The position numbers and the translations under genes were made by a program. Shown here one piece after another: positions 60,185-64,000 of a stretch of DNA of 64,000 nt. The stretch spans positions 54,112,569 through 54,176,568 of the forward strand of contig JAKTNV010000003.1 in the NCBI GenBank assembly GCA_022747635.1, in the 5' to 3' direction. Under the pieces are notes generated by a model. It made no database searches. It saw nothing but the letters and a program-made list of their open reading frames with translations, and was not told the origin of the DNA. The DNA comes from Hetaerina americana. Taxonomy: Eukaryota > Arthropoda > Insecta > Odonata > Calopterygidae. Positions within the stretch are counted from its first letter, which is position 1; each line of letters begins with the position of its first letter.

Positions 60185-60937
60185 CGAGGGTCATCCGGAA
60201 AGTAGTACCCGTTCGTGCCGCATGAAGTGCTGACGACGCGAGTAGCCGCTGGACGAGGTCAGATAGCTTCAGTGGCTTGTCTGCCTTCTCTGAGCCAAGT
60301 TGCGTGACGCTAGCATTGCCTGTGTTGTTTCTGTGATTGTTTACAATGTTTAAAAAAATTGAGAACGCCGCCAGTTGTGAAGTGAGGGCAGTGATTAAAT
60401 TCCTCAATGCAAGAAACGTTCGCCCATGTGATATTCATCGCCAATTAAAGGAGGTGTATGGAGACAATGTAATGGACGAGTCGTCTGTTCGGCGGTGGTG
60501 TCGCAACTTCAACATGGGGAGGGGGAACACACACGACGATGAGCGTTCGGGGAGACCGTCTGTCATTACAGACCAACTGGTGAGCTCAGTTGACGAATTC
60601 GTGAGGAACGATCGGCGCGTCACAATTGATGACATCTGTGAGCATTTTCCCAATGTTTCTCGAACAATTGTTCATGAAATTGTTAAACACCATCTGCATT
60701 ATGCAAAAATTTGTGCAAGATGGGTCCCTCGCGTATCTCAATGAGCTGGCGGCGAAGGACTATGCAGCAGGAATACAGAAACTTGTCACACGTTATGACA
60801 AATGCCTTAATTTGCTTGGAGATTATGTTGAGAAGTAGTTTAAAGTATCCTCTTTCAAATAAATTTTTTTATGTTTGTTAATATTTACTTTTGTGTCTTT
60901 ATTTCACGAACGGGTACTACTTTCCGGATGACCCTCG
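60185..60937 (+). mobile_element. Mariner deletion derivative with perfect 33-bp terminal repeats
   Basis: The ends 60185-60217 and 60905-60937 are exact inverted copies starting CGAGGGTCATCCGGAAAGTA. TA flanks each side (60183-60184, 60938-60939). The length is 753 bp. The transposase keeps its N-terminal DNA-binding half and last 30 residues; the catalytic core is deleted. Perfect ends imply recent mobility, supplied in trans by a full-length relative. Confidence 0.95.
60337..60744 (+). CDS. Truncated mariner transposase (DNA-binding domain only)
   Basis: The frame is intact for 135 codons from the ATG at 60337 (MFKKIENAASCEVRAVIKFL) to a stop at 60742-60744. It holds both helix-turn-helix parts: NARNVRPCDIHRQLKEVYGD with VRRWCRNFNMGRGN and ERSGRPSV, then the second domain DDICEHFPNVSRTIVHEIVK and KICARWVPR. 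After WVPR the sequence jumps to the C-terminal end in another frame (60745-60838: AAGIQKLVTRYDKCLN, DYVEK). All three catalytic Asp are gone. If expressed, the product could bind mariner ends without cutting. No promoter evidence was seen. Confidence 0.85.
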   Translation: MFTMFKKIENAASCEVRAVIKFLNARNVRPCDIHRQLKEVYGDNVMDESSVRRWCRNFNMGRGNTHDDERSGRPSVITDQLVSSVDEFVRNDRRVTIDDICEHFPNVSRTIVHEIVKHHLHYAKICARWVPRVSQ

Positions 60938-61402
60938 TATATACTACAGAGAATGCAATAACCCTTTTTTGTCTATTTTAAGGAAGGACAAATGAATTTC
61001 CAGCAATAATTGATTATGGAAATAATGTGAGATGATAATCACACATTAGGCAGACAACAAGAGGTTCTGAGATGGCAAGAAAAGACAAAGTATCTAATTG
61101 AGAACACGTAACTTGAAGCCAAAATTCTTGAAGTTTACAATTACCACTGGTTGACCTGTTGGAAAAGAACGGCCAATCAAGGTCCTTTTGGAGTAAATTT
61201 GGAGTAGCAGTGAAATTTTCAAGCCCTTTCATCTATCCGCGAACCGGAAAACTAAACCGCAGCCCTTGTATGTTTTATTCGACCTCTGTCTCTCTCCATT
61301 GAAACATTAAAACATCACTTTATGACTAATTTGTTTTATTTGCACATCGTTGGCCAGGCTGTAGAATCCTTCGTTAATATTCGTACAAAAATCAACTACT
61401 CT
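60938..61402. other. AT-rich spacer, nothing recognised
   Basis: No gene or repeat recognised between the mariner derivative and the TA array. Confidence 0.5.
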
Positions 61403-63463
<2,061 letters not shown>

Positions 63464-63756
63464 AGGGGAGGTGACCGACAGCTGAGGTCATTTGCACCAT
63501 AGGAGATGGACAGGAAATGATGAAGGGTGGAGAGAAACCCGGCGTCAGAAATAGCCTACTCTTTACGAAAAGCGCCAAGGGGTCCGCAGCTAAACGTCCC
63601 ATCCGACGGACGGCATACTTCCATAAAGTGCACTTCACAAAGCACCTCAAGTGGGGATCGAGATACCTCTGAAAAATATTCAACACCGGAGGGATTTGAA
63701 CCCGGGCCCTCTGGGTGGGCAGCCAGTACGATAGCTCCTGCACCATCTCGATCCCC
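63464..63756 (-). repeat. SINE-A copy 4, full length with tRNA-like head
   Basis: The minus strand opens GGGGATCGAGATGGTGCAGG and has GGTTCAAATCC as B box. The body shows the family landmarks (AAGGGGTCCGCAGC, GACGGACGGC, AGGGGAGG at the 3' edge). The head abuts an AT-rich tandem array at 63757. Confidence 0.9.
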
Positions 63757-63919
63757 AACTATATATATAAAATATAAATATATTTATAAACAAATAAATA
63801 TATATATAAATATATTTATAAATAAATAAATATATATATTTAAATATATTTATAAATATATATATTTAAATATATTTATAAATATATATTTATAAATATA
63901 TTTATAAATAAATAAATAA

Positions 63920-63974
<55 letters not shown>

Positions 63975-64000
63975 TATATATATATATATACATATATATA
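63757..64000. repeat. TA/AAATA tandem array to the window end
   Basis: A mosaic of TA, AAATA and TTTATA units, running off the window. Confidence 0.95.

Overview
The window is eukaryotic repeat-rich DNA, most likely from an arthropod (insect or relative). The evidence is the repeat content: several mariner-family (DD34D) transposons, a Penelope-like retroelement with a GIY-YIG endonuclease, non-LTR retrotransposons of three types (L1/Tx1-like, RTE-like, CR1-like), tRNA-derived SINEs, and many long (TA)n arrays. The background is AT-rich and is broken by a few GC-rich, CpG-containing blocks. I found no host protein-coding gene, rRNA or functional tRNA that I can defend. Almost every recognisable protein stretch belongs to a mobile element, and almost all are broken.

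Layout. 1-0.37 kb: 5' part of a mariner on the minus strand. 6.7-8.4 kb: two SINE-A copies, a compound microsatellite, two back-to-back hairpins and a mariner fragment. 12.4-13.7 kb: a mariner with both ends and TA target sites. 15.2-16.6 kb: a long inverted repeat followed by a GC-rich block. 19.1-19.8 kb: a decayed LINE endonuclease. 21.7-21.9 kb: a foldback MITE. 22.9-23.3 kb: a mariner fragment. 24.6-25.3 kb: a GC-rich block with TATA motifs. 26.5-28.1 kb: SINE-B copies and TA arrays. 29.7-30.0 kb: a SINE-A. 32.8-34.0 kb: a repeat (family C) split by a nested, internally deleted mariner. 37.5-39.0 kb: another family C copy and small palindromes. 40.6-42.5 kb: a CR1-like LINE split by a 224-bp insert with a terminal hairpin, then family C and SINE-B. 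43.8-46.3 kb: the largest GC-rich block. 47.9-58.5 kb: an almost continuous pile of mobile elements (mariner fragment, TA array, inverted Penelope, a nearly full-length L1/Tx1-like LINE, SINE-B, TA array, mariner, RTE-like LINE). 60.2-60.9 kb: a mariner deletion derivative with perfect 33-bp ends. 63.5-64.0 kb: a SINE-A running into a TA-rich array.

The elements interact. The SINEs have tRNA-type promoters and would have needed LINE enzymes to move. The deleted mariners would have needed transposase from an intact relative. The Penelope copy carries the inversion expected from twin-primed reverse transcription. The most interesting points are that inversion, a decayed hammerhead-like motif in the Penelope tail, the TGATG stop-start overlap between the two LINE ORFs, the mariner derivative that keeps only its DNA-binding domain, and the hairpin-ended insert inside the CR1-like LINE.
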